Positions 1 to 12,917 are shown, numbered from the stretch's first letter. The stretch: DNA of 64,000 bases from Gnetum montanum (GCA_015680685.1 MNCI01023334.1:125199-189198), one strand, 5' to 3'. Notes: generated by a model not told the origin, from the sequence alone. Made by a program: numbers and translations.

Positions 1-89
1 TATGGGTTCATTATAGCTCCCAACGATATGAATGATTTCCTATGTTCTACATAGTGCACAAACAACTAAGTCCCTGACAATGGTGCCAC
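1..89 (-). mobile_element. 5' internal end and primer-binding site of an Athila-like element leaving the window
   Basis: Read on the minus strand, the LTR at 90-860 ends in CTCATCA and is followed at 88-71 by TGGCACCATTGTCAGGGA. This resembles the tRNA-Asp-type primer-binding site typical of Athila-lineage gypsy elements. The rest of the internal region lies left of the window, so completeness cannot be judged. Confidence 0.7.
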
Positions 90-860
90 TGATGAGTGGT
101 GAGGTACCCCTACACTCAACCATACAAATACAAGCATCTCACATGTAATTCGGTCAAACTCCAAGGACTAAGTGCTTACATGCCCTAATGAAAACTTAAG
201 GTTAATCAATCACTATCTTCCCAAACTTGTATTGTCACAGTTGTATGGTTAAGGAAGCTTGAGGTATATGATTTTTATGTATTTTATCTTTTTAATGCCT
301 ATGCTAGCAGGGAAAGGTGAAGAGAACTAAATGAATAAATTTCATTAACTACTCACTAACTAAGTTCTAATTTTCCTAGCATCAGTATTCGTTCCCACTT
401 GCCACACACACCCTGAACCAGTGCAATGCTACTGGGATTACCAAATGCTACTCATTACTAGGTTACCAAGCATTACACACGTGCTCGAAGTGGTCGTACT
501 GAATGCACTTAACTAGGAGAGTCAAGGGTTGAGAGAGATTAATTATCTAGGAAAGAATTTAAACATTTAATAGTAATTAAATCCTATTTAGCTTAGTCCA
601 CGTGCTACAAGGTTTATTAGAAAGTTCATCTTTATTGCCGTACACAAATGTGTGCTCAGGTATAAATTGCTCAAATAAAAATCCATTCACTTTGAGACTC
701 CTACTATGGGCACATGGAAATTATTCTAACTATGGAATGGTAAAACTGCTATAGTTTGGCTAAGGTCTAGATCTAGATGCCTAAAACAAGGAAAGACACC
801 TCTTATTTATAGACATTGCGGTGGGCTGCAATATCGCGTACACGATATTGTGGCTCATCA
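90..860 (-). repeat. 5' LTR, Athila-like family (minus orientation)
   Basis: On the minus strand the segment starts TGATGAGCC at 860 and ends CTCATCA at 90, giving the TG..CA borders. It is collinear with the LTRs of elements B and C: the same TATAAATAAGAGG box (803-815), the same TCATCTTTATTG and CCTGAACCAGTG blocks, and the same terminal GGGGTACCTCACCACTCATCA region. The TATA box is only about 45-50 bp from the LTR start, so U3 is very short. A perfect 8-bp dyad (CAATATCG..CGATATTG, 829-850) lies between them. Confidence 0.8.
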
Positions 861-1170
861 AATATTCATCTTGATGAAAAATGAAACTAAAGTTTGGATA
901 ATAATGATGAGCATGAGCATAGGAAATTCTTATTTACATTGGTCCATGCTAAGTTTCTTTTGTATAAAATCTATCATTACCTTCATTAATGTTATCATCA
1001 AGTGGGGAATTAACTTTGTGTGTATAATCTATATTTAATTAGTTAAGCTCTATGTATGTATTTTTGAAGATATAAGATTACTTTAAAAATGAATCATGAA
1101 TCTTAATACAATGAACTTATATAATATTAACTAACTAGAATATTGATACCATACTTGGAAACCATGCTAA
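861..1170. other. AT-rich spacer, nothing recognised
   Basis: I see no convincing coding sequence, RNA gene or repeat here. Short open frames have no recognisable domain. Confidence 0.5.
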
Positions 1171-1850
1171 TGATGAGTAGTGAGTGTTTCCAATGCCCAA
1201 CCATACAAATCATACAAGTGTTATATGCAACTTGATTATAATCCATTAATGAGATAATATAGTATCTAGAGGGTTAACGCTAAGATCATTGATCATGTCT
1301 TGGCATTGAAGTTAGTGGTAATTAAAGCATATGGTTTAACTCACAATGAGGTACGAGATTTTATGATATTATTCAACTATATTAAGGTTAAAGTAAAACA
1401 TGGTAAATTAAATATTAATTTTAATAACTAAGAAACAATAGGAATATATACTAAACTAGCCTAATGGTGATACACATCTAGTCTTAGCTCTTTGTACATT
1501 TCTTGTGCTAGTATAATTGCCATTAGGATTATCAAGCAATTCACTACTGNCCATTAGGATTATCAAGGAATTCACTACTAGGTGAACAAAGTGATGTTAC
1601 TACTAGATTACTAGATAATTATACATTACACTCAAAACTAGTCATACTTATTCTACCAAAGTATGAACATATAATGAAAATGTAAATTTTACTAGAAAAT
1701 TAAATGACATTAAAAATATCAATGACAATGAAATGCATCTAGGAACATCTCACTAGAATAAAGATGTCATGTAATCACTTTGGATTACACTATAGGTACT
1801 TACGAACTAACTTTAAATTCATGAAAATAAACTNTTTGTTTGCATAGTCT
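1171..1850 (-). repeat. decayed Athila-like LTR fragment
   Basis: It begins TGATGAGTAGTGAG followed by CCAACCATACAAATCATAC, matching the end block of the other LTRs in the window in the same minus orientation. Further in, the ATTACCA/CACTACTAGG blocks resemble the LTR at 59072-60192. Similarity fades towards the right and no clear second border can be fixed. A single N at 1550 sits between two near-identical 33-base stretches, which suggests an unresolved assembly join. Confidence 0.45.
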
Positions 1851-2973
1851 GCAAATATGCTCTTCTCTTGGTAAATTGATCCAACAACCTATCTTAATAA
1901 GGAGATGATGGAAGCTCCATCTTGCTCTAGTGATTTGATTCCTTAAATGAATAGGAATAGCTAAGAATAGATATTGTTAAGCACTAAATAACAAACCTCC
2001 TCTAATAGAATGTAAATAAAAATGCGTTTTCTATGACATGTTCAACCAAACTTTAACCAAGACTTTTTCTTTTATAGTTTTCCGTAAGAAACTTGTGTTT
2101 AAAGGAAGAACCTCTATAGCAATATTCTATGACTAAAGTCATAATTTTCCTTGATGCAACTAGCCATTTTCTTGTGTAGCATTCATTTTTTCCTTGGCAT
2201 AATTAACTTCCTCCATGTGAATTAAATTCTGAGTATAAGAAACAAATTGAAAAAGGGATTCAACTTCAAGAGGAAGCAAATTTGCTTCTAATAGTAAGAT
2301 ATCATAAGGTGTTTCCATTTTCACTTGAAATTCATATACAAAAAACTATTTTTCAATATGCTCTAATTTTTTCCAATTATGTGTGGAAAGAGAAGATCCT
2401 AAAGCAACACACACATATAATAAGAAACTGCAACAATCACACTTATAGTGCACTAAAAATATGCATTAAGTGCAATGGTTGGCTAGTATTTATAAGCATT
2501 ATCAAACCAAAATACATCACATCTACAATATTGTATAAAAGTGTAAGATATCCTAGCTATAATATTGTGAATGCAATGTCACACTCAACTTATTTAGTGT
2601 TCGTCACTATCCTAAGTTCTTAGTTTCTCACTATTACCTAAGGTTTCTTGATGCAAGTTGCATGCCACTATATTCATAGGATCCTCCAAATAAACTTTAC
2701 AATGAGAAGACCAACCAAGTATTGTAATTCTATATTAAAAAAATCCTATAAAGAAATTTCATGTTAAGACCTATCTGTTTCACATCAGTAGCCTTCTTGC
2801 AAACTATATCTAAAAACTAGAAAGATGTCAATAAGAAATAGGCTCTTGGATCTTTTAGTAGCTCAGCTATAAAACAACAACTCAAAGAGAATTATAGAAT
2901 CAAAATAGATGAGAGAGAATGGTAAAATAGATAACAAAAGAATAAGAGCAAGAACAATACATATTTTACACTT

Positions 2974-2976
<3 letters not shown>
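1851..2976. other. AT-rich spacer, nothing recognised
   Basis: No conserved protein motif is visible on either strand; the longest open frames have no coding character. One unresolved base is present at 1834. Confidence 0.45.

Positions 2977-3006
<30 letters not shown>
2977..3006. repeat. (TA)n microsatellite
   Basis: An uninterrupted run of about fifteen TA dinucleotides. Confidence 0.95.
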
Positions 3007-3009
<3 letters not shown>

Positions 3010-3319
3010 TTGGATGAACATCCATAAGCAGTGTTAGCTAGATGTAAACTAGATATTAACAACAACAAAATGACTAGAGATAAATAATAGTTTACATTAG
3101 CTACTTTATAGAGATATGTACTTAAATATTCAACACTAAAATATATCACAATATACTAGCAATAATAATAGAATTACAAAAAGACAATGGTTGTAAATTG
3201 ATTAAATAACTTCAATGAAGTGAAATTAAGCTTATGTAATGAGAAATTACCTTTACTTTACTCAAAATTCTTCCTCTTGAAGGTAAAGCTATCATGAAGC
3301 CTAATCTAGATCTTAGATA
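3007..3319. other. spacer, possibly 3' end of the copia relic
   Basis: AT-rich sequence lying downstream of the minus-strand copia relic. It could hold its 3' non-coding region, but I see no LTR border. Confidence 0.3.
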
Positions 3320-4080
3320 GTATCATCTTTCATGGCAATAACAATTTTTTGATACCATAAAAATTTGTCAATAGATAATGACTTCATCATTAAATTAGTA
3401 GGATTTCCCTTTATCTGAACTTTTTCAAGAAGGATCCTTTGTTTATCTATCTACTTTTGAATATAGTAATACTATATTTCTATATGCTTTGTACTACTAT
3501 GGAAAGTGTAATTCTTAGATATGTAAATTACACCTTAGTTATCATAATCAAGTTTCATAATCTTTTTATGAATCCTAAGTTTAGTCACCAATTTCTAAAG
3601 TTACGTTGCTTCACGACTAGCTAGGCTTACAACACTATATTTTGCTTTAGTAGTAGACTAAACTACATAAGAGTGTAATTGGCTTTTCCATAAGATAACA
3701 CTATCAAAAGGATTAAATACATATCCACTAGTAGATTTTCTAAAACCCCAACCAACATCCACATAGTTATATAGAATAGAAAAGTCACTTTGATAACAAA
3801 TACTGAAGTTCATAAGACAAAAAAGATATAGTAAAACTCATTTCACAATAATCCAATGTTGTTTGCCTAGATTAGACATATACCTATTGAGTTTTTTGAT
3901 AATGTATGCAATATCATATCTAGTATCGACCATCATGTACATCAAACTATTGACAGCACTAGCACATGAAATTTTATTATAAACTCATACAATTTTCATC
4001 ATAAACTTTCTTTCTCCTTTGGGAATTATATGAGGCGTGTTGTTAGTTTTATGTTTAAAAAATCTTCATGTTGTAATAGT
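3320..4080 (-). pseudogene. Ty1/copia pol relic: end of reverse transcriptase and RNase H
   Basis: Minus-strand translation gives, in order, a stretch close to the copia signature SLMY.MV.TR.DIAY...LNRYMSN.GKQHW (about 3975-3860), then a GYVF...LWKSQLHS segment (about 3725-3680), then STTKAKY and VSLASREAT (about 3660-3610), and a terminal TKHIEI block. These match the connection between RT and RNase H in Ty1/copia polyproteins. Several stops and frame breaks interrupt it, so it cannot encode an enzyme. RNase H of this type removes the RNA strand during reverse transcription. No LTRs could be assigned. The lineage within copia is not resolved. Confidence 0.75.
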
Positions 4081-4845
4081 TTCCATGTTAGCAAATTATT
4101 CTTAGCATGTTGGCTAAATATAACAAAAGCCAAAGTATGTAATATGTTAAAAGAATATGTAACTACTCACACCCAATTTGGCCATGATGAATTATGAATT
4201 ATAACTCCATAATTTGGCTTTCATCCATACCATAACATATGATCACTATATAAGTGGATGCTTGGATGGTCTTTATCATCAGATCTTCAAGTATGTGAGG
4301 CATAATCCAAGTTGTAGTTTCCCCTCTTATGAAAGCTTGTTGTAAGTCTTAAGTAAGAAAACTTAGATTTCTACGAAATGCTAGGAGGTGGAGCCACTGC
4401 TGGGGTTTTCATATGCTTTCCCCAAGATAATTTCTTGTATTCTCTATCCATTTCTTCCAATTTCATTATTGAATTTTCATTTCTACTACTAGTTATTGCT
4501 TTATTATCCTACTTAATTGAGGTATAAATTAACACATTATTCAACTAAAAGTTTTAGTTTAGTTAGATAAGGTGTAGTTACTAGCTTGTAATTTATATTA
4601 TAATTTTACATATTAAATTTATCTAAATTATGTAGATTTTTCAAGCCAAAGCTTTTTTTATTAACCCTATTTCACCAAATGTTCATGTTCAATTTTTTTA
4701 TACAACATCAAGATTTTTAAAAAATCTCAAATTGAGAGAAGATCTAATTTCTTAATTTCATGTATGTCATTATTTCACTTTTTATTTTTTTAATATTAAA
4801 ATTTATGTTACATATAGTATTACAATGATGTTTTTCATTTGTACT
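4081..4845. other. AT-rich spacer, nothing recognised
   Basis: It may include unrecognisable upstream parts of the copia relic. No motif, RNA gene or repeat border can be supported. Confidence 0.4.
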
Positions 4846-5010
4846 CTTGACATGCATATACAAGTCCTCCAAGCTTTGTGCCAAGGCTCTGAACATACAT
4901 ACAAGTCCTTTAGGCTTATGTCAAGACTTTTGACATATATATAAGTGTTCCAAGCTCATGCTAAGACTCTTGATAGTTCTTTATGCTAAAGCCAAGACTC
5001 ACCATGTAAT
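4846..5010. repeat. degenerate tandem repeat, about 40-bp unit
   Basis: Three full units and a partial one follow each other, each built as CTYTTGACATNCATA..AAGT.CT..AAGCT..TGCCAAGA. Unit lengths are about 43, 40, 40 and 31 bases, with scattered substitutions. Confidence 0.7.
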
Positions 5011-5827
5011 TAGTAAATGTTTTATTCCACATCCCAAGCTATTCTCATAGTGGATTATTTGTAAGGTTTTGATTGTGGTGATTATTTTTGTAAGGTTTTG
5101 CTTGTGGTGATTGATATGCATAATTGATGCTAAGAAAGTCAACCAAATTAAGTATTTATAAGCACAAATTCAAGGTTTGACAATTCCAAAATTAACAAGA
5201 TCAGGTATTGACAAAGGAGTTCAAATGATCCATTAGTAACTCTATTAGGATTCAAGTCATCAAAAAATATTAGATATGGCCCACATTGTCTAAGAATGGG
5301 TTTCTAATGCCCAAGATAAAAATAAGAGAATCATTAAAATAAATCCCAATTAAATATTTTTCATACCTTTAGACCATATTCTTATATTATTCCAAATACC
5401 TTAGAATAATATAAAATACAAAATAAATATAAATAAACATAAATAAAATACAAGCAATAGGCTACCACCACCTTGCAACTTATTTTTCATGAAGGGCACT
5501 AAGCATTAGATAATACTAAGAAATAATAATAAATAAAATACAAAATAATAATATTTTCAAATATGTAATAAGAGCAAAGTTCAAGGTTCCAACCTTAAGA
5601 AGCATAAGATATACTAAAAATTGTATACTTGATAAGAGGTCAAAGGGCCAAACCTTACCAATACATAAGGGGATTCTTCTAAGATACATTACGCAAAGGC
5701 TTACAAGAAAATATACCATGATATTCTCATTATAAATAAAATACAAATGTATCACAAAAACATATTTAACTAGGAGTCAAGGGTTCAAAACTTAAGGCAC
5801 ACAACCATAAGCATAAGTATGAGATAT
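5011..5827. other. AT-rich spacer before element A
   Basis: An A-rich low-complexity stretch of AAATA-type repeats lies at about 5400-5460. Otherwise nothing is recognised. Confidence 0.4.
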
Positions 5828-6669
5828 TGATGAGTGTCAAAGTGTCATGTTAATAGGCCCCTCTTAACATGGCCTCGTTGACAGGGCCACATCGATGTAG
5901 CCCTAGAGAAAAAAATATAAATATGAGCTCTCAATTTTGTTTTTGGGCATCAAAAAATTCATAGTAGTAGTAGAGATCTTGTATTTTTTACATTTGAAAG
6001 TTAGAATATTTTCCTGAGTGTTTGCAATAGGAGTCATTAAGTGTATGGATCTTTATTTGAGCATTGTTGTACTTGAGCACAATAGTGTGTATGGCAATAA
6101 AGATGAGCTTATTGATAAACCTTGTAGTATTTTGGATAGTTTAGATATTTACTCATGCATTTAATGCTTTCTAGTAATTAAGCCAATTAAGTGAGATAAG
6201 CTAGATAGATTAAATACATAAGTATGATTATTTCGAGTGTGGCATGTATTCACTTAGTAATCCCAATAGCATTATTGCTTGGTGCACCCAGTAATATAGT
6301 ACTTGGTAAACTAGCAATGAATATGTGGGTTTAGTACATGTATGGAAAGTGGGACTAGATGCTTATGTTAAGATTAACTAGAGACCAGTTAGCTAAATTA
6401 AATTAGTTATTAAATTACTTCATCTCTCTCTTTAAGCACCAAAGAACATAAAACATAAAATGATAAAAATCATATACCTCGATTACAACTGACCATACCA
6501 TGTGCATCACAAGTGTAATTGGGAAGATAATGAATGACCTTAGGTGAAGGTTCATTGCCTAGAAGACTAGTGCATTGAAAACTAGAGAGTTAATGAAATT
6601 CGATCAGATCATGCATGAATGCTTTGTGATTCGTATAGTTGAACATAGGGGTACCTCCACCACTCATCA
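5828..6669 (+). repeat. 5' LTR of element A
   Basis: It starts TGATGAGTGTCAAAG and ends CCACCACTCATCA directly before the primer site. A TATAAATA box lies near 5915, about 85 bp from the start, followed by the R/U5 part with the GAGTCATTAAGTG and AATAAAGATGAGC blocks shared, in inverted form, with the other LTRs. The left border is set by comparison only, because the partner LTR is missing. Confidence 0.7.
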
Positions 6670-6670
6670 T

Positions 6671-6687
6671 TGGTATCATTGTGGGGA
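6671..6687 (+). other. primer-binding site of element A
   Basis: TGGTATCATTGTGGGGA one base after the LTR end. It is a diverged form of the tRNA-Asp-type site (TGGCGCCGTTGCCGGGGA) seen in Athila elements. Confidence 0.7.
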
Positions 6688-6829
6688 CTCTATTTGTTGA
6701 AACGTGCACTATCTAGGATTAGTAAACATTATTAATATCATTGGACGAACTCAAGGTCAACATTACTCTCACATGACATATAATTACAAAAGCAAACTAA
6801 TTATTTTGTTTATTGAAAAATGTCTTCTT

Positions 6830-8700
6830 CTCATAGATGTAAAGATGTTAAACCATCGGTCCCATAGCAATGCAAAGTGGTATATACTCATCCCAATGAG
6901 TATGTATCAGACTTCACCTTCATCCTACACTAGGATGAGCAATTGCAATGGTGTGACATGGAGGGTAACATCGTAATGTCCCCTAATCGATCTGTGGTCA
7001 GGATGTTATTTCAAATCATTAAGAAGTTAGGCATCTCAAATCTTCAAGGGGAATATGTTGTGAATGGTTATGATACTTGGGACTACCGTCCCACTGAAAC
7101 ACAATGCAAGCGAGATTGACACAAAGAGAAGAACCATGAGTTTGCAAAGGGAAAACACTTTACTAATCCCTTATTCCTGTTAAATCAAATCAACAATGAG
7201 GATCCTTCCTTGGGGGTTTTCAACATGAAGATTCTTCACCCCTTGTTATTGGTGATGAGGGTGTGGCCTTGAACCTACAATACACTATTAATAAAATAGG
7301 TTCAAGAAAAAGTAACAGTCAAGGTTGGAACTTGGACAAATATCATGATGGCAAGGGATTTAAGGATGATGATTGTAATGAGTGAAGAGGTGGTGGTGGA
7401 CACCATGGTGGTGGTGATGGTCCACCTTCCTCTTCATCCTCTTCATCTGATTCCAAACATTCCTCTTCATTTTTTGGTTCTAATAGAACCTACTGTAGAA
7501 ATAATCATGATGAAGGTGATCAGTGGGATAATAATGATCATAGAGCCCACCAAGAATGTAGAGGTAATAGAAGACATCATCAGTGACAATAAAATCATAA
7601 TGATGATGAACCTTTGCTAGCAACTTAAAGCATGCTTAACATTGTAGAGGTAGTAAAGATCCCAACCATGCATGTGAAAGATAGTCAAATCAAATGCTTA
7701 GACATGAATAATATCTCAAGATTTGAGGGGGGGATATAACTCTGATCTGTAGACACATCCATAAGCTTTCCATGATGCTTGTGCCTTACATAACATTGAA
7801 AATGATTGGCAGAAACTCAAGCTATTTACTAAGACACTCATCAAAGAGGATAAAAGATGGTATCAGTCCTTAGAGCTAGAATCCATTCATAGATGAAGTA
7901 TAATGCTTGAACTATTCAATGATAAATACCAGACATACTCTAGAGTGTTCAACTTGAGAAGGCAAATCCAAGGTTTAAAATAGAGAACACATGAACCCTT
8001 GGATGCCACCATGGGTAGATACTACTCTCTCTTACATCGATGCCTTAGCCATGGTTATTCTCAAAGGGAACAACTCTGCCACACCATAGATGGGCTCATA
8101 ACATAAACTAGAAAAACTCTTGGGGTTTATGCCCAAGGGAGATTATTTGAACTAAAAGCTCATCAAATATAAAGGTTGATAGAATAGGTTCCAAAAGAAG
8201 ATGAGTTGCAAAAATTGAAAAGTGTAGAAGAATATAATAGGAATCCTTCCATCAGAAAAAGAGAGGTTTGATTTTGTAATGAGGAGGAGTCACCACTCGA
8301 TGAAGTGGGGCATAGGAAAATCTTGCCCATCCAAAAATCTATTTTTGACATTTTGGAAAATGTTGATAAATTATGGGACTCTTTGGATGAAAAATTCCAA
8401 ACCACTATGAATATTGTTAAAGAATCCAAAGAGAAAAATAGTGATTGTAACCATAGGAGGTGAAAAGAAGCTAAACATGCCTACTAGAGAGGTAAGGGCA
8501 AAGCTGCTATAGTAGAAGAATTTGTGGAGATAGACTCTGATGATGTTGGTCGTAACATATGTTAGTATGAACATACTTAGGGATGTTGCCTTGTGATGTC
8601 ACACTTACAAGAGTTTTGGGTCTATGCATTAAATCCTCAACTAGCACGAAGGCAAGCACCCAGACGATTGCCTTATCCTCAAGGTAATCCAAGGAAGTTC
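6830..8700 (+). pseudogene. decayed gag of element A
   Basis: Gag forms the virus-like particle that packages element RNA. The N-terminal part reads NEYVSDFTFILH near 6895-6930, as in the gag genes of B and D. The conserved gag core spans about 7790-8170 and includes NDWQKLKLF, KRWYQSLELE, NDKYQTYSRVFNLRRQIQG and EPLDATMGRYYSLLHRC. A zinc-knuckle-like C-x-Y-E-H block follows near 8550. Codons are broken by TAG, TGA and TAA stops, many where the sister copies have Gln, Arg or Trp. Histidine- and serine-rich low-complexity sequence lies at about 7400-7620. Confidence 0.7.
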
Positions 8701-9298
8701 CACCACAACAACAAGCTTACTAACTAAGTGGAACTCCACCATAACCATATGAACAATATCAACAATGGCACCAAGCACAATAATGGGGAATGCCATCGCT
8801 AAGAAAACATTGCCCTTATTAGCAACCGGATGCATATGGGTACTATGTTTAGAAACCTATTTCTCCAAGAAGTTCTGCAAGCCATGCCTCATTTCAACAT
8901 CACTATTACCCTCCAAAGTACCATCAAACTCATTCACCATCCATCTGCATGTGTCTGTACATATTTTTCTATCCTCAACCCACTTACCTCTTGTTCCGTC
9001 CATGTAGAATGAAATTCCTCCACAATAGCAACAATGAAATGCTACGAGGGTTGTACATTCACAGCCAACTTTCTAGCCAAGCAGTTTAGACAATCAATCT
9101 AAGAAATGACCATTTTTCCAACCCAAAAATCCTCCCAAACCCACACAACCTAATATAGTTGGTTTCCATGTATCTCCAACACCCTCATCCTCTACATCAA
9201 ACACATTCGAGTATCCTTTAAACCAAACATTGCCTCAGATCTAGACTATGATGTTAACTCATGTTGTTTCCAATTAGATCAAGGCTGACACTCTTTCC

Positions 9299-9754
9299 AT
9301 GAAAAGATCTAACCCAGGAAGTCCACTCATTTACTTAAATATCATTGGACATGACCCATGCAAGGCCCTTGTTGATTCTGGTTCCAGTGTTAATCTCATC
9401 TACCATGACATGTACCAAGCTTGGAACCTACCACCTCTCAAGAAGAGCAACATTCATTTAGAATTGGTAGATCAGTTAATCAATGTTCCTTTGGGACTAG
9501 TGAAGGACATTATGACCATAATTAGTGGGTGGTCCTATCCTACTAATTTTTTGGTGATCAAGGTTGAAAACTTCCAAGATGACTTCCCCATGATTATGGG
9601 AAGGGCATGGTTAAGCACAATTGATGCACAACTAGGCATACGGAACCTCTCCTTGGAAATCTCCAAGGAAAATGAATTTGGAAGGCTGGAGAAGAAGTGT
9701 GTTCCATGCATAACATATAATGAAAATCAGTGCAATTGTGTGCAGAAAATCTAG
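9299..9754 (+). CDS. retropepsin-like protease segment of element A
   Basis: A 151-codon open stretch carries LVDSGSSVNLI at residues 23-33, the aspartic-protease active-site loop (Asp-Ser-Gly), and the PMIMGRAWLS block about 100 residues in, which is the second conserved retropepsin region (flap/ILG-like). In gypsy elements this enzyme cuts the Gag-Pol polyprotein. It lies between gag and RT, as expected. The ATG is internal to the original polyprotein rather than a real start. The element D protease at 50561-51046 is a close relative. The segment is open by survival, not proof of activity. Confidence 0.8.
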   Translation: MKRSNPGSPLIYLNIIGHDPCKALVDSGSSVNLIYHDMYQAWNLPPLKKSNIHLELVDQLINVPLGLVKDIMTIISGWSYPTNFLVIKVENFQDDFPMIMGRAWLSTIDAQLGIRNLSLEISKENEFGRLEKKCVPCITYNENQCNCVQKI

Positions 9755-10199
9755 TCCATTAAGAGTACATTCCTCAAAGCATGCAATCAATGTGCACATG
9801 AAACATATATCCAAAGGTGTCTATACACAGCAGCCACAAAATAGGAGGGCACTTGGTGGCTAATACTTGACTCTAATAGCTACACATTGTGCATGGAACC
9901 AACTGAGAGCCTAACATGTGCTTATATCGAAGGCATGGATGAACTCAAGCAAGTTCATCACCAACTCTCTAATGTTGAAGATGATGATACTTGTTGGGGA
10001 CAGCTAGAAATTCTTGATAATTTCAAATAGAAGCCCCTAGAGTTAAAAACTCTACCAGTAGGCATGGAGTATGCATTTTTAAACAATGGTAAGCTAGTCA
10101 TAATTAATGCAAATCTTTATCCTAAATAAAAATATAAGGTATTGTAGGTTGTCAACAAATGGCCAACAATATTTACTTGGTCATATTCCAAGTTGACAA

Positions 10200-11560
10200 A
10201 AATTGATCTAATGATATGAAAAAATTACATCTACACTGACCTGACCATGAAACCAAGAAGGTAGCTACAAAGGTGGCTAAACCCCAAATTGAAACAGATC
10301 ATCAAGGAGGAAATAGAATAACTTCTCAAGGCAAGGTTCATCTATCCCATCATGAATAGTGAGTGGATTAGCCCACTTGTAATTGTGCCAAAGAAAGATA
10401 GCAAGTGGTGGATTTGCATTGACTTCAGGCTGTTGAACATGGAAAAATTTAAAGATCATTTTCCATTGTCATTTGTGGACTAAGTGTTGCACACTATCTT
10501 TGAGCATTGCTATTATAACTTCTTGGATGGTTATAGTGACTATAACCAAATCCAAATTGTGGCAAAGGATTAGGATAAGATAACATTCATGAGTCCTTAG
10601 GGGACTTTTGAATATTGTAAGATGCCATTTGGTCTATGAAATTCCCCTACAACATTTTAATGCCTGGTCCTTAGTATTTTTCAATAGCAGATAGGTAGTG
10701 GAATAAAAGTATTTATGGATGAATTTTCTACCTATGGGGCTACATTTGAGCAAGCCCTAACTACCTTGAGCAAGTATTGAAGAGATGTGTTGAAAAAAAC
10801 CTTAGGCTTAATTGGCAAAAAAGCCATTTAATGGTCTAGGAAGGCATAGTACTAGGGCATAGAATTACTTAGGCAGGGATTAAGGTAGACCTAGAAAAAA
10901 TAAGGGTCATCCAAGACATCACATGCCAACTAGAGATAGTTAAAGATGTTTGATCATTCCTTGGACATGCTAGCTACTACTGATGATTCATAGATAATTT
11001 CTCTAAGATCACAAAGCCATTAGTTGAGCTTACAAAGAAAAATGCTCCATTCATTAAGACCAAGGAGTGCAAACATGCGTTCCAACTACTAAAGGAAAAG
11101 CTGGTAGAAACTCCAATTCTACAAGCACCAGATTGCTCTAGACCATTTCACATAATGAAAAATGCATATAATTATGATTTGGGAGCTGTGCTTATGTAGT
11201 TGGAAGATAAAAAATGTCCATATTATATCCATTATGTGAGCCAAAGCATTGTGGGTGCATAGCTCAATTACACCACAACAAAGAAAGAATTAATGGTAGT
11301 GTTATATGCTCTTGAAAAGTTTAGGTACTATGTGCTTGGTTATAAAGTATTTGTGCACATAGACTAGAATGTCATCCACTTCCTAATGAACAAGCCAATG
11401 ATGAGCCCCCATATCATACAATGGCTCGTGATCTTGCAAGAATTCGATCTCATGATGGTAGATCAAAAAGGGACTAAGAATGTGGTCACTGACCACCCCT
11501 CTCGGTTAAGATGGAATAATAAAGAGGAGGAAAGTTCACTCTTTGATTAATTTTTAGATG
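10200..11560 (+). pseudogene. reverse transcriptase and RNase H of element A, broken
   Basis: The RT fingers read WISPLVIVPKKDSKWW (about 10360-10410), then CIDFRLLNM, and the catalytic YxDD region appears as VFMDEF (near 10712), where the second catalytic Asp is Glu, a change expected to damage activity. RNase H follows with the NYTTTKKELM and EKFRYYVLGYKVFVH segments (about 11265-11355) and the QEFDLMMVDQKG..NVVTDHPSRL connector (about 11435-11505). Many stops are present (for example near 10316, 10480 and 10574). These domains copy element RNA to DNA and degrade the RNA strand. Confidence 0.8.
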
Positions 11561-11639
11561 AACTCCTCTATGTAGGAAAAATAAATAACCAAGTAACCCC
11601 AGAAAAAAATGGTATGATGGCATCCTTACTTACCTTCTC

Positions 11640-12917
11640 ACTTAGGAAATGCCATAAGGTCTAGACTTCAAGAAGAAACAACAATTTCTTCATCAAGCAA
11701 AGTAATTCATGGATATCAATGGATACCTTTATAAGGTGTGCACTAATGGCCTAGTTCATTGGTGTGTCCTTGAGGAGTATCAATTGCATGTTCTCTAGGA
11801 TGCTCATGAAGGCCCTTGCGGAGGCCACTATGCAAAGAGGTGCACAATCATAAAAATGCTGATGGTAAGTTACTATTGACCTACAATCTTTAGGGGTGTC
11901 CATTAATTTGTCCAATCTTGTGAACATTGTCAAAGACGTGGTGGGATGATTGCTCGAATGGAGGATCCTCAATAGTGGATTCAGCCACTGGAGCCCTTTG
12001 ACATATGGGGCATAGACTTCATGAGTCCCATCACACCCATATCCAATGGAATGACATATATCATCGTAGTAGTTGACTAATGCACCAAATGTGTAGAAGC
12101 AACAACTGTCACCAATTGTACATCATCCATTATTGCTAGATTTGTACAAAAAAATGTTGTCAATAGGTTTGGGGTGCCATGTGCACTAATTTCTAACAAT
12201 GGAAGTCACTTCATAGGTGCCACTTTTAAAATTTTAATGCAATGCTTAGGGGTTAAACATAAATTAACAACACCCTATCATCCCTAAGCCAACAGTCAAG
12301 AAAAGGTAACCAACAAGGATATTACAAAGATCCTAACAAGGACCATAAGCACATATAGGAGAGATTAGAGCACAAAAATTAGTGATACCTCTCCCTACAA
12401 GCTAGTGTATAGAAAACTTCCCATGCTTCCAATCGAATCTGAGCTTCATACACTCTCAACAACCTATGAACTGAATCTTGACCTAAGCCTAGCACAAAGA
12501 GAAAGATTGATCAACCTCAACATGCTAGATGAAAATTGATTAGTGGCCCTATCTTTGAATGAAGTACACAAGGAATTCAATAGGCAACAACATGACTTGA
12601 AAGTATAGAAAGTAAAATTCCAATTGGGAGATAAGGTTCTCTGCTAGAACCCCACACATGTACCACAGAAAATGAAGTTTCAAACGTTGTGGAAGGGACC
12701 TTATATAATTACTGAAACCTTTCCCTTTGGGGCCATTACAATATACAAACTTGAGAGCCCAAATAAAAGGCAGTTGGTCAAAATCCAACAACTAAAGATT
12801 TTCCATGAGCCTAAGCAACCCAGTGCAACAAATATCCCAATGGATGAACAACCACTTTCAATTTTTTGGATCTCCTCCTTTGAACTCAATTGTGAGGGAG
12901 ATGGCCATTCATGCTAA
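11640..12917 (+). pseudogene. integrase of element A, broken
   Basis: An HHCC-type zinc region with CEHCQRRGGM lies at about 11920-11950. The DDE core begins FDIWGIDFMSPITP (about 11995) and continues with SNNGSHFIGATF (about 12190; the first residue of the usual DNG is replaced in this copy) and LTTPYHPXANSQ (about 12270). The C-terminal GDKVL...LWKGPYII region (about 12630-12715) is followed by an open 81-codon tail to 12917. Stops interrupt the core. Integrase joins cDNA ends to host DNA. Element D has lost this whole domain, so A is the only Athila-like copy here that preserves it. Confidence 0.8.

Noticed and set aside
850-1038. 62-codon frame next to the left LTR
   Set aside because: Hydrophobic by AT content only; starts inside the LTR.
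2282-2623. 113-codon plus-strand frame
   Set aside because: AT-rich sequence without motif or coding bias; length is compatible with chance.
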